Assembly: GCA_043798435.1 (NCBI GenBank)
Contig: JAZDOR010000023.1
Coordinates: 1 to 27,369 of the forward strand
Reading direction: 5' to 3'
Source: JAGUXG01 sp043798435
Lineage (GTDB): Bacteria; UBA9089; UBA9088; JAGUXG01
DNA length: 27,369 nucleotides
A program made the position numbers and the translations under genes. The notes under the pieces were generated by a model that worked only from the letters and a program-made list of their open reading frames with translations, had not been told where the DNA came from and did not search any database. Shown here piece after piece: positions 15,429 through 22,640 of this stretch (its first letter is position 1; each line of letters opens with the position of its first letter).

Positions 15429-16283
15429 TCATCTTCTAATGTTTGGAGTTGTTATCTTTAATGATAGTAACTCCATCTCAGCCTTTTTTGCAAACTTATG
15501 GTTGGGGTATAGGGCGAGGAATTCTTCATAACGCTTGATTGCCTCCCCAGGGTTCTTTAATTGATTCTGGTAAATGAAGGCTATCTGGAATAAAGCATTT
15601 GCCCCTCTTTCTGCTCCATAGTAAATTAAAGAGATCGTCTCAAGGGTCTTTATAGCCGTCTCCCATTTCTCTTGTTCTAAATAGCAGTTGACAATAAGGT
15701 CCTGAGCCATTAAAGCCAGATTACTGTCTGGTATCTTAGAGATAATCTCAATATACTTCATCACCGCCTTCTGATATGCACCCTCTGTCTCTGCCTTTCT
15801 ATCTTGTTCTTTATAATAGTGGGCAATCTGGAGGGGTGTTTGGAGTGCTGGATATGTATAAGGGTAGTTGCTCTCCACCTTCTGATACTCTAAAAGGGCT
15901 TTCTCCCATTCTCCTTCAGATTCATAGCACATACCAATAAGAAATTGAGCTTCAGCACAGACTCCAACCTCTTTTGGATATTTCTTGATTGCCTCGCTTA
16001 ATTCTCTCCTTGCTGTCTTATAATCCTTTTTAAGAAGACAGAGATTTCCCAACATAAGCTGAGCCTCTGGGGTGTTTTGCCAGTTTGGGTATTTGGCAAT
16101 AACCCCTTTAAGTTCACCAATTGCCTTCTGAAAATCCTTCTCTTTGGCAAGCCTCGGCTTTTTGGCAATCTTTGTATACAGTCTATTTGCCTTCCAATAA
16201 CTCCTTTCTGCCTGATACTCTCCCTCGCATCCTATAAGAAAAAGCAGGAGGAGACAAAGGGAACTTTTTCTAAGTAGTCTCAT
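15429..16283 (-). CDS. TPR lipoprotein, BamD/YbgF-like
   Basis: 284 residues from ATG 16283, chosen because GGAG lies just upstream (in CTGGAGAAAAGAAA) and the result is a clean lipoprotein signal, MRLLRKSSLCLLLLFLIGC, with Cys19 as the lipidated residue. The frame is open 14 codons further. Repeats of about 35 residues with alternating helices follow (AIGELKGVIAKYP, EAQLMLGNLCLLKKDYKTA, EAQFLIGMCYESEGEWEKA, ALFQIAFIYQNQLKNPGEA). A lipid-anchored tetratricopeptide scaffold fits a role in assembling the polymer export complex. The 14-base overlap with the upstream membrane-protein gene suggests translational coupling. Confidence 0.82.
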   Translation of the reverse strand: MRLLRKSSLCLLLLFLIGCEGEYQAERSYWKANRLYTKIAKKPRLAKEKDFQKAIGELKGVIAKYPNWQNTPEAQLMLGNLCLLKKDYKTARRELSEAIKKYPKEVGVCAEAQFLIGMCYESEGEWEKALLEYQKVESNYPYTYPALQTPLQIAHYYKEQDRKAETEGAYQKAVMKYIEIISKIPDSNLALMAQDLIVNCYLEQEKWETAIKTLETISLIYYGAERGANALFQIAFIYQNQLKNPGEAIKRYEEFLALYPNHKFAKKAEMELLSLKITTPNIRR

Positions 16284-17145
16284 TTTCTTTTCTCCAGAGA
16301 AAAATGGTGGCGATAGAAGATACACGAAGGTATTCAGTGAATATCTTTATAAAAATACTGCTTCCTAAAATGAAGAGGACAATCTCAGGAAAAGTCATCT
16401 CCATAAAGAAAAGAATCTTTAATTTTAAGAGGAGTATTATACAATTGAAGATGGTTGGAATAAGAACAAGAAAAAAGGTGGAAAAGAGTATACCCCTGTT
16501 GACAGAAAAGCTCCTTTTGATGGCAGAGAATATACCTCTGTTTTCAATAATTACAACCGGTATGCTGTAGGCAAAAAGCAAGTCAAGGATGAGAAAGAAA
16601 AAAAAGCTTGTTCCCAGAGCTATCTGAAGAACCCGCCATTGGCTGAGATGAAAGATGGTCTCCATCTGATGCGTGTAAAATCCTAAAATAAGCATCTTTG
16701 GAATGATAAAGATAATATAGGCAGATATAGCCATAAATAAAGAGAGAAGAATAAGCGCAGGATACTTTTTGATAGCCTTTGCAAGGTTAGCAAATAGATA
16801 GAGACCCTTCTTCTCATGCGCATCACTCACCATTCCCACAACCATTCCATTTATCATTACCCCAAAGATAATGGTTAAAAAGAGAAGGGAATAATCAAAT
16901 AGTGCTGGAAGGATTAGAAGGTTAGAAGGATAATGAAGATACGCCTCCCCAAAGAACGCTTTAATGGGAGGGGCAAGGAAGGTAGAAACAGGTGGCTGGG
17001 GAGCAAGATACAGAAGGATAAGTAAGGTTGCTTCTATTAAGGAAAGGAAGATATAAGGCAAAATAATAAGAGGATGCTTTTTCAGCATTCTAAACGAGGT
17101 TTGCCATCCCAAAATAATTAGACCGATCTTTTCTCCAAGATTCAT
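16270..17145 (-). CDS. Polytopic membrane protein of unknown function in the EPS/exosortase cluster
   Basis: 291 residues with about six hydrophobic helices. The beginning, LGWQTSFRMLKKHPLIILPY, and the central AIKKYPALILLSLFMAISAY resemble the broad group of six-helix proteins that includes the membrane domain of glycerophosphodiester phosphodiesterases and YciC-like proteins. I see no catalytic motif. It overlaps both neighbours (four bases upstream, 14 downstream), so it belongs to the operon. The function is not assigned. Confidence 0.75.
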   Translation of the reverse strand: MNLGEKIGLIILGWQTSFRMLKKHPLIILPYIFLSLIEATLLILLYLAPQPPVSTFLAPPIKAFFGEAYLHYPSNLLILPALFDYSLLFLTIIFGVMINGMVVGMVSDAHEKKGLYLFANLAKAIKKYPALILLSLFMAISAYIIFIIPKMLILGFYTHQMETIFHLSQWRVLQIALGTSFFFFLILDLLFAYSIPVVIIENRGIFSAIKRSFSVNRGILFSTFFLVLIPTIFNCIILLLKLKILFFMEMTFPEIVLFILGSSIFIKIFTEYLRVSSIATIFLWRKENETT

Positions 17146-18488
17146 TTTGAATGTAACTCCGTATCAATCATCTTTTTTGCCTCTTCTGCTTTAGAAAAGT
17201 TGGGGTTTAGCTTGAGAGCCCCAGAAAATTCTCTCTTTGCTTCATCTTTCATCTTGTTCTTCAAATAAGCCAGACCTAAATGATAGGCGACCATAGGGTC
17301 ATTGGGGCTCAGCCTCCTTGCCTCTTTTAAGGTCTCCAAAGCCATATCATATTCTTCTCTTTGATAGTAAATCCAGCCTAAGGTATCTGTCACTGCACCT
17401 GAGTTTTCTGCCAGCATCTTTGCCCTTTTTGCAAAAGAGAGGGCTTTGTCAAGCTCATCTTTCTCTTCACTATAGATGTAAGCCAGATTATTATAAGCAA
17501 GAACAGCCTTTGAGTCTTTAGAAATGGTCTGTTTATACTCTGAAATTGCCTTCTTTTTATCCCCTTCTTTCTCATATATCATGGCTAATTTGAGGTGAAA
17601 TGCAGGTATATTCGGATTTATCTTCAGGGCTTCCTTATAAATCTTAATAGCCTCCGTTACCTTTTTTTCTTCAAGATAAATGGTGGCTAAGTGGTCGTAT
17701 GCCAACATAAACCCTGGTTCTGTTTCAATAGCCTCCTTAAACCACTTTAGAGCCTCTTTGGAATCATTCTTTCTGCGATACGCTATTCCTAAACCATCAT
17801 AAGTTGTGGGATTTTTAGGGGAAAGCCCTGATGCCTTCTTTAGCTCAACTATAGCCTCATCATTAAGCCCTGCGTCAAGACAGGTATACCCCAAATTTAT
17901 ATAAATAGCCTCATTTTTTGGGTCTATCTTCTGAGCCTTTTTGTAGAGAGAAATAGCATCTTCCCTTCTTTTGGTAAGATTATAAAGGTTAGCCAGGAGA
18001 AGATGGGCAGGAATACTATCTGGATCTATCTCTAAAGACTTTCTGAATTCCTCCTCTGCCTTTGATGGATCTTTTTTTAATAGATATACCTGTCCAAGGA
18101 TGTTATGGGCAGGAAGATTTTTTTTATCAAGCCTTAGGACCTCCTCACATCTTTTAGTAGCCCATTCAACATTCCTTATGCTCAGCTCGATCTCAGCCAG
18201 TGCCAGGATAGAGTTAATATGCTTTGGATTAATCTTCAATGCCTGATTAAATTCGCCTACAGCCTCCTTTAGCCTTCCTCTTCGGCTATACTCTATGCCC
18301 AACTTATAGTGCAAATCAACTAAACCAGGTCTCTTTTCAACCTCTTTCTTGAGCTTATCAAGCACCCTATCCCTTCCTTGCTGGGATAATGACTCCATTC
18401 CTATCTCATAACGATTAGTAAGCTCGTTTAATCCTCCAACCACCTCTCCCATAAGAAAGAGGAAAATCAAACCTATGTTGATAAACAT
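17142..18488 (-). CDS. Tetratricopeptide repeat protein, first gene of the EPS operon
   Basis: 448 residues. A hydrophobic N-terminus (MFINIGLIFLFLMGEVVGG), likely a signal peptide or anchor, is followed by about eleven 34-residue TPR units with the usual W/L-G-Y-A-F-A-P pattern, for example GRLKEAVGEFNQALKINPKH and DEALVxY-type units such as EDAISLYKKAQKIDPKNE. It is probably a protein-interaction scaffold in the periplasm for polymer assembly, like the large TPR proteins of exosortase/PEP-CTERM clusters. A promoter (18528-18499) places transcription start only about four bases before this ATG, and no Shine-Dalgarno site is visible, so a leaderless message is possible. Confidence 0.83.
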   Translation of the reverse strand: MFINIGLIFLFLMGEVVGGLNELTNRYEIGMESLSQQGRDRVLDKLKKEVEKRPGLVDLHYKLGIEYSRRGRLKEAVGEFNQALKINPKHINSILALAEIELSIRNVEWATKRCEEVLRLDKKNLPAHNILGQVYLLKKDPSKAEEEFRKSLEIDPDSIPAHLLLANLYNLTKRREDAISLYKKAQKIDPKNEAIYINLGYTCLDAGLNDEAIVELKKASGLSPKNPTTYDGLGIAYRRKNDSKEALKWFKEAIETEPGFMLAYDHLATIYLEEKKVTEAIKIYKEALKINPNIPAFHLKLAMIYEKEGDKKKAISEYKQTISKDSKAVLAYNNLAYIYSEEKDELDKALSFAKRAKMLAENSGAVTDTLGWIYYQREEYDMALETLKEARRLSPNDPMVAYHLGLAYLKNKMKDEAKREFSGALKLNPNFSKAEEAKKMIDTELHSK

Positions 18489-18498
18489 TTCAAAGAAA

Positions 18499-18528
18499 AC
18501 TATAATTATAAAAAGAGAGTCTTGTCAA
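18499..18528 (-). promoter_or_regulatory. Promoter of the EPS operon
   Basis: On the minus strand TTGACA (18528-18523) and TATAGT (18504-18499) are separated by 18 bases. Predicted initiation near 18492 leaves almost no leader before the ATG at 18488. It is the only strong promoter seen upstream of the minus-strand cluster and probably drives most of it. Confidence 0.6.
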
Positions 18529-18596
18529 TTCAAAAAAATGGTTCTCGACCAATTCAGATACAGAGTAACCGCAAAGGGCACAAAGTAAATCACAAC

Positions 18597-18900
18597 AAGA
18601 ATAAAATCCTTGCTAAATTGAAGGCTTTTGGATAAAATAGGCTTATGAGAAGAGAAGAACTGCAGGAGATCATTGCCAACGGCGAAGGCACAGGGGTGGA
18701 GTTTAAGCAGGATGATGTAGAAGTTGAGAAGATAGCCAGGACGATTGTGTCCATGGCGAATAGGCAAGGCGGGTTTATCCTTCTTGGGGTAGATGACAGG
18801 GGTAATATTTGTGGTCTAAAGAAAGCTGTGCCTGAGGAATGGGTGATGAATATATCCAGAAAGAAGGTTGAGCCTTTCATTATAATGGATTATGATACAC
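18597..18900 (+). repeat. About 300-bp duplication, copy 1 (promoter plus 5' part of the AlbA_2 gene)
   Basis: Repeats 21250-21553 at a constant offset of 2653, highly similar with scattered substitutions. Both copies include the promoter-like sequence and the first 80 or so codons of the AlbA_2 gene. The direct repeats bracket recQ. Confidence 0.88.
18610..18638 (+). promoter_or_regulatory. Promoter-like sequence before the truncated AlbA_2 gene
   Basis: TTGCTA (18610-18615), 17 bases, TAAAAT (18633-18638). It is the diverged copy of the better promoter at 21263-21291. The ATG follows six bases after the -10, so any message would be leaderless. It could also serve recQ downstream. Confidence 0.4.
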
Positions 18901-18908
18901 CACAGTAA
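18645..18908 (+). pseudogene. Truncated AlbA_2-domain gene fragment
   Basis: 87 codons, nearly the same as the first 83 residues of the 390-residue protein at 21298 (both start MRREELQEIIANGEGTGVEF). Similarity stops abruptly after 'MDY', where unrelated codons lead to a stop. The fragment retains most of the AlbA_2 (schlafen-like) fold core, SMANRQGGFILLGVDDRGN, but lacks the middle and the GHKL-like C-terminal part. It could still be translated, but is best read as the remnant of a duplication. Confidence 0.8.
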
Positions 18909-18929
18909 ATTCAGTCAATTGCAAAAGAA

Positions 18930-21083
18930 ATGAATAAAGCAAAAACTATCCTGAAAAGTGTGTTTGGGTATGAGCAGTTCAGGCCTTTTCAAGAGGAGAT
19001 TATTGAGAATCTCCTCAAGAAGAATGATACCCTGGTGATTATGCCAACAGGTGGTGGAAAATCACTCTGCTACCAAATCCCTGCCCTTATTTTTAATGGG
19101 CTGACAGTTGTTGTCTCGCCTTTGATTTCATTGATGAAGGATCAAGTGCAGCAATTGACAGAGCTCGGTGTGCCAGCGGTATTTTTGAACAGCTCTTTAT
19201 CCTATCAAGAATATGACCTGAATGTTAAGCGAATAATTAAGAACGAGATCAAGTTGGTCTATCTTGCTCCTGAAACCTTGTTGATGCCAAAAACATTATC
19301 GCTTTTTTCATCTTGTCAGGTCAATTGCCTGACTATAGATGAGGCACATTGTATTTCAGAATGGGGACACGATTTTCGGCCAGAATATAGAAAGCTTGTT
19401 GAGGTGAGGGGTCGTTTCCCTTCTGCTGTCTGTATTGCCCTCACAGCAACAGCCACACCGGCCGTTCAGGAGGATATAAAAAAGAGCTTAAGCCTCAATT
19501 CTTCAAACGAATTTATCGCCAGTTTCAATCGGGAAAACCTGTTTATCCAGGTCATTGCAAAAATCAACCCTTTCTTACAGACAATTGAATTCCTTAAAAA
19601 ATATCCAGAGCAATCAGGGATTGTCTATTGTTTTACCAGAAGCCAGGTGGATGAACTTTATGAAGAATTGAAAAAAAGGGATTTTTCTGTCAAGCCATAT
19701 CATGCAGGGTTGACTGATGATGAGCGTATGCAGAATCAGGAATTATTTATCAGGGATGATGTTCAGATTATCGTGGCTACGATAGCCTTTGGGATGGGTA
19801 TAAATAAGCCGAATATCCGCTTTGTTATTCATTATGACCTACCCAAAAATATTGAGAGTTACTATCAGGAGATTGGACGGGCAGGACGCGATGGATTGAG
19901 GTCGCATTGCCTCTTGTTATTCAGCTATGCTGACATCCAGAAGATCAAGTATTTTATCAACCAGAAAGAGGAAGATACACGACGGATAGCCAATATCCAG
20001 CTTAATGCCTTATTGCGATTTGCTGAAACAGATCTCTGCCGCCGCATCCCGATGCTGACCTATTTCGGAGAGGATTACTCAAAAGAGAAGTGCGATATGT
20101 GTGACAATTGCCTGGCAGGAGAAAGAGATCTTGTGGATATTACTATCCCTGCCCAGAAGTTTCTTTCATGCGTCAAGCGGTGCGATGAGATGTTTGGCAC
20201 TAATCATATTATTGATGTCTTGAGGGGTTCACAATCTCAAAAGATATTGAAGTTTGGACATCAAAATCTGTCAACATACAGCATCGGAAAGGATTATTCA
20301 AGGAAACAATGGTTTCACCTCTCGCGGCAGTTTATCCAAAAGGGTCTAATGACCCAGGATATGGAATTTGGGGGACTGAAACTGACTAAGAAGGCATATA
20401 ATGTCTTTGCTGGCAGAGAGGCTGTTTTGGGTATGTTTGAAGAAGAGGATGTAGATTATGCAAAAACCATAGAAGCAGAACAGGAATATGACCATATTCT
20501 GTTTGAGGTCTTAAGAAAGAAACGAAAAGAATTGGCTGATAAAGCCAATCTTCCACCTTATGTGATTTTTCCTGATAAAACCTTGATTGAAATGGCAGTC
20601 TATTTTCCACAATCTAAAGAAAGCCTATTGGATATTTATGGCCTTGGCTTCCAAAAGCTTGAAAGGTATGGGGAGATATTCTTGGATATTATTTGTCAAT
20701 ATTGCTATGATCACCAGATTGACCAGCGACCAAAGAAGAGGAGAAGGGAAAGATCAGGGTTTACTAAAAAACAAAGGCATATCATAGTCGGCGAGGAGTT
20801 CAATGCAGGTAAAACTGTAGAAGAGATTATGGCAGACTTTGATATTAAGCAGGGCACAGTCCTGAATCATTTGCTTGAGTATCTTAAGGAAGGTTACGGC
20901 CTCAGATCCGATGGGTTACTAACACTTTCAACCCTTCCCCCTGAGCAACAAACCGCTGTTCTGATGGCATTTGAAAAGCTCGGCACAGCATATCTAAAAC
21001 CAGTCTTTGACTCCTTTGGCGGCAACATCAGTTATGACGAACTGAGGATTCTTCAAGTTTACTGTTTAAGTAAAGAGATTTAA
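18930..21083 (+). CDS. recQ: ATP-dependent DNA helicase RecQ
   Basis: 717 residues, full length for the family. Helicase motifs: FRPFQEEII, MPTGGGKSLCYQ (Walker A), VVSPLISLMKDQ, IDEAHCISEWGHDFRPEY (DEAH box and RecQ aromatic loop), FGMGINKPNIRFVIHYD and QEIGRAGRDG. Then come the RQC zinc site (C near 363, CDMCDNC near 389-396), a winged helix, an HRDC domain at about 515-585, and a C-terminal helix-turn-helix-like segment (GKTVEEIMADFDIKQGTVLN). It unwinds DNA 3' to 5' in repair and recombination. It sits between direct repeats of the AlbA_2 gene start. Its stop codon lies in the 8-bp target duplication of the element at 21085. Confidence 0.95.
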   Translation: MNKAKTILKSVFGYEQFRPFQEEIIENLLKKNDTLVIMPTGGGKSLCYQIPALIFNGLTVVVSPLISLMKDQVQQLTELGVPAVFLNSSLSYQEYDLNVKRIIKNEIKLVYLAPETLLMPKTLSLFSSCQVNCLTIDEAHCISEWGHDFRPEYRKLVEVRGRFPSAVCIALTATATPAVQEDIKKSLSLNSSNEFIASFNRENLFIQVIAKINPFLQTIEFLKKYPEQSGIVYCFTRSQVDELYEELKKRDFSVKPYHAGLTDDERMQNQELFIRDDVQIIVATIAFGMGINKPNIRFVIHYDLPKNIESYYQEIGRAGRDGLRSHCLLLFSYADIQKIKYFINQKEEDTRRIANIQLNALLRFAETDLCRRIPMLTYFGEDYSKEKCDMCDNCLAGERDLVDITIPAQKFLSCVKRCDEMFGTNHIIDVLRGSQSQKILKFGHQNLSTYSIGKDYSRKQWFHLSRQFIQKGLMTQDMEFGGLKLTKKAYNVFAGREAVLGMFEEEDVDYAKTIEAEQEYDHILFEVLRKKRKELADKANLPPYVIFPDKTLIEMAVYFPQSKESLLDIYGLGFQKLERYGEIFLDIICQYCYDHQIDQRPKKRRRERSGFTKKQRHIIVGEEFNAGKTVEEIMADFDIKQGTVLNHLLEYLKEGYGLRSDGLLTLSTLPPEQQTAVLMAFEKLGTAYLKPVFDSFGGNISYDELRILQVYCLSKEI

Positions 21084-21084
21084 T

Positions 21085-21241
21085 GTAAGCGTTCAGCCTA
21101 TTCATCAAAGAGTGTAAGAATGGGGATAAGAAGATAAGAAAAGATATGGAGATTATTTATTCTTAATTTTTAATTCAAAATTTTATCCCCTTATCTCCTT
21201 AATCTCCATATCCCCTTTTCTTACACTACCTGAACGGTTAC
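21085..21241 (+). mobile_element. MITE-like element, family B copy 3 (best preserved)
   Basis: 157 bp with perfect 8-bp duplications GATTTAAT (21077-21084 and 21242-21249). The tips are GTAAGCGTTCAG and, reverse-complemented, GTAACCGTTCAG, followed by GTGTAAGAA and GGGGATA. The core is the same GGGGATAAG/GGAGAT hairpin as at 10094 and 12526. The left target copy includes the recQ stop codon. There is no coding content. Confidence 0.92.
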
Positions 21242-21249
21242 GATTTAAT

Positions 21250-21553
21250 AAGAATAAAATCCTTGCCAAATTGAAGGCTTTTGGATAAAATAGGCTTATG
21301 AGAAGAGAAGAACTGCAAGAGATCATTGCCAACGGCGAAGGCACAGGGGTGGAGTTTAAGGAAGATAATGTAGCTCCTGAGAAGATAGCTAAGACGATTG
21401 TGTCCATGGCGAATAGGCAAGGGGGATTTATCCTTCTTGGGATAGACGATAGGGGTAATATCTGTGGTCTAAAGAGAGCAAAGATTGAGGAATGGGTGAT
21501 GGAGATATCTCGGGAGAAGGTTATGCCCTCCATCATAGTTGACTATTATGAGG
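21250..21553 (+). repeat. About 300-bp duplication, copy 2
   Basis: Partner of 18597-18900; it covers the promoter and the start of the full-length AlbA_2 gene. The left edge lies one base after the target duplication of the element at 21085. Confidence 0.85.
21263..21291 (+). promoter_or_regulatory. Promoter of the AlbA_2/GHKL gene, probably leaderless
   Basis: TTGCCA (21263-21268) and TAAAAT (21286-21291) with a 17-base spacer, each one base from consensus. The ATG at 21298 is where transcription would be expected to begin, and no Shine-Dalgarno site could fit. Confidence 0.55.
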
Positions 21554-22470
21554 TGTTCTTTGGAGATTCTAAGGTAGGGGTGATAAAGGTTCCATTGGGG
21601 ATAGACAAGCCATACTACACAGAGGAGAATAAACGCAAGACCTACTATGTGCGTGCCGGAAGCACCAATCGTGAGGCAACAAGGGAGGAACTACGCAGGA
21701 TCTATCAGGCATCAGGTCTTCTCCATTATGATGAATGTGGACTTCTGACATCCTCCCCGGAGGATTTAGACTATTCAAGGCTGAGCAAATACTTTTTAGA
21801 TTCAAGAGGAATAGAGCTTGCTGGACTTGATAATGAAGAGACACTTCGTATCCTGGTCAATACAAATATTTTATCTGAAGAGGATGGAAGAAAGGTCTGC
21901 ACAGTTGGCGGTATCCTTCTATTTGGCAGAGAACCTGCTCATGTTTTCCCTTCTGCGGAAGTCGTATTTGTCGCCTTTTCAGGAAAAAGTGCAACTGACG
22001 AAATATTAGACAGAAAGGTGTTGAGCAATACTTTAGCAGACAATATAAATGATGTATGTAGGTTTATCTATACCAACCTTTCTATACCTGAATCTATTGA
22101 AGGACTCAAGCAAAAAAGGCATTGGCCTATCCCGGAGAAGGTTTTGAGAGAAGGGGTGGTTAATGCCCTGGTTCACCGTGATTACACTATTATAGGAGCA
22201 AGTGTCAGAATATTTCTCTTTACAGATAGATTAGAGATAACAAGCCCTGGCCGACCACCAAATACTGTTACTATAGAGAAAATGAAGATGGGGGTTCGTG
22301 TGCACCGCAATCCTTTGCTTGTTGATATTATGGAAAAGCTACAGTATGTCCAGAAAGCAGGGCTGGGCATTCGTATGATATTCTCTGAGATGAGAAAGCT
22401 GAATGTCGAACCCGAGATAAGGATAGAGGAAGAGGAGACAATTTTAGTCATCCCTTTGGCAAAGAGATAA
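21298..22470 (+). CDS. AlbA_2 (schlafen-like) DNA-binding domain protein with GHKL-type C-terminus, RecG-related COG2865 type
   Basis: 390 residues. The N-terminal AlbA_2/divergent AAA_4 domain (about 1-125) has GTGVEFKEDNV and SMANRQGGFILLGIDDRGN. A linker region follows. The C-terminal half (about 270-385) has EGVVNALVHRDYT, LEITSPGRPP and GLGIRMIFSEM, the pattern of the HATPase_c_4 domain in these transcription regulators or helicase-like proteins. Members are often in accessory or defence regions and act as putative DNA- or nucleic-acid-binding regulators; the precise role is unknown. A second, truncated copy lies before recQ. Confidence 0.85.
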   Translation: MRREELQEIIANGEGTGVEFKEDNVAPEKIAKTIVSMANRQGGFILLGIDDRGNICGLKRAKIEEWVMEISREKVMPSIIVDYYEVFFGDSKVGVIKVPLGIDKPYYTEENKRKTYYVRAGSTNREATREELRRIYQASGLLHYDECGLLTSSPEDLDYSRLSKYFLDSRGIELAGLDNEETLRILVNTNILSEEDGRKVCTVGGILLFGREPAHVFPSAEVVFVAFSGKSATDEILDRKVLSNTLADNINDVCRFIYTNLSIPESIEGLKQKRHWPIPEKVLREGVVNALVHRDYTIIGASVRIFLFTDRLEITSPGRPPNTVTIEKMKMGVRVHRNPLLVDIMEKLQYVQKAGLGIRMIFSEMRKLNVEPEIRIEEEETILVIPLAKR

Positions 22471-22474
22471 TGGC

Positions 22475-22621
22475 AACTATTTACTGTAAGTGAAGTGCAA
22501 GAAAAGAATATGAGTCACAGTCATTAGTCACTGGTCACTTGTCATTAGTAAAAAATTTCTTATACCAATGACTAATGACTATTTTCTATGGTTAGTCTTT
22601 ACTTCAGTTGGCTAAATAGCT
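22475..22621 (+). repeat. Imperfect inverted repeat of GTCATTAGTCA words, possible MITE
   Basis: The edges AACTATTTACTGTAAGTGAAG and (reverse-complemented) AGCTATTTAGCCAACTGAAG are partly complementary. The centre has repeated GTCATTAGT/GTCACTGGTCA words facing AATGACTAATGAC. It resembles the other word-hairpin elements, but no clear target duplication could be found. A fragment of its right edge recurs at 5528-5556. Confidence 0.5.
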
Positions 22622-22626
22622 ATAAT
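22598..22626 (+). promoter_or_regulatory. Promoter of the cyclase gene
   Basis: TTTACT (22598-22603), 17 bases, TATAAT (22621-22626). It lies at the right edge of the word-hairpin repeat, so the repeat may have supplied its -35 half. The leader to ATG 22641 would be only about eight bases. Confidence 0.5.
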
Positions 22627-22640
22627 AATCCTTACATGGC

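Noticed and set aside
22506..22580. Repeated GTCATTAGTCA units considered as a CRISPR array
   Set aside because: The units are too short, have no constant repeat/spacer rhythm, and face a complementary set, so they form a hairpin instead.
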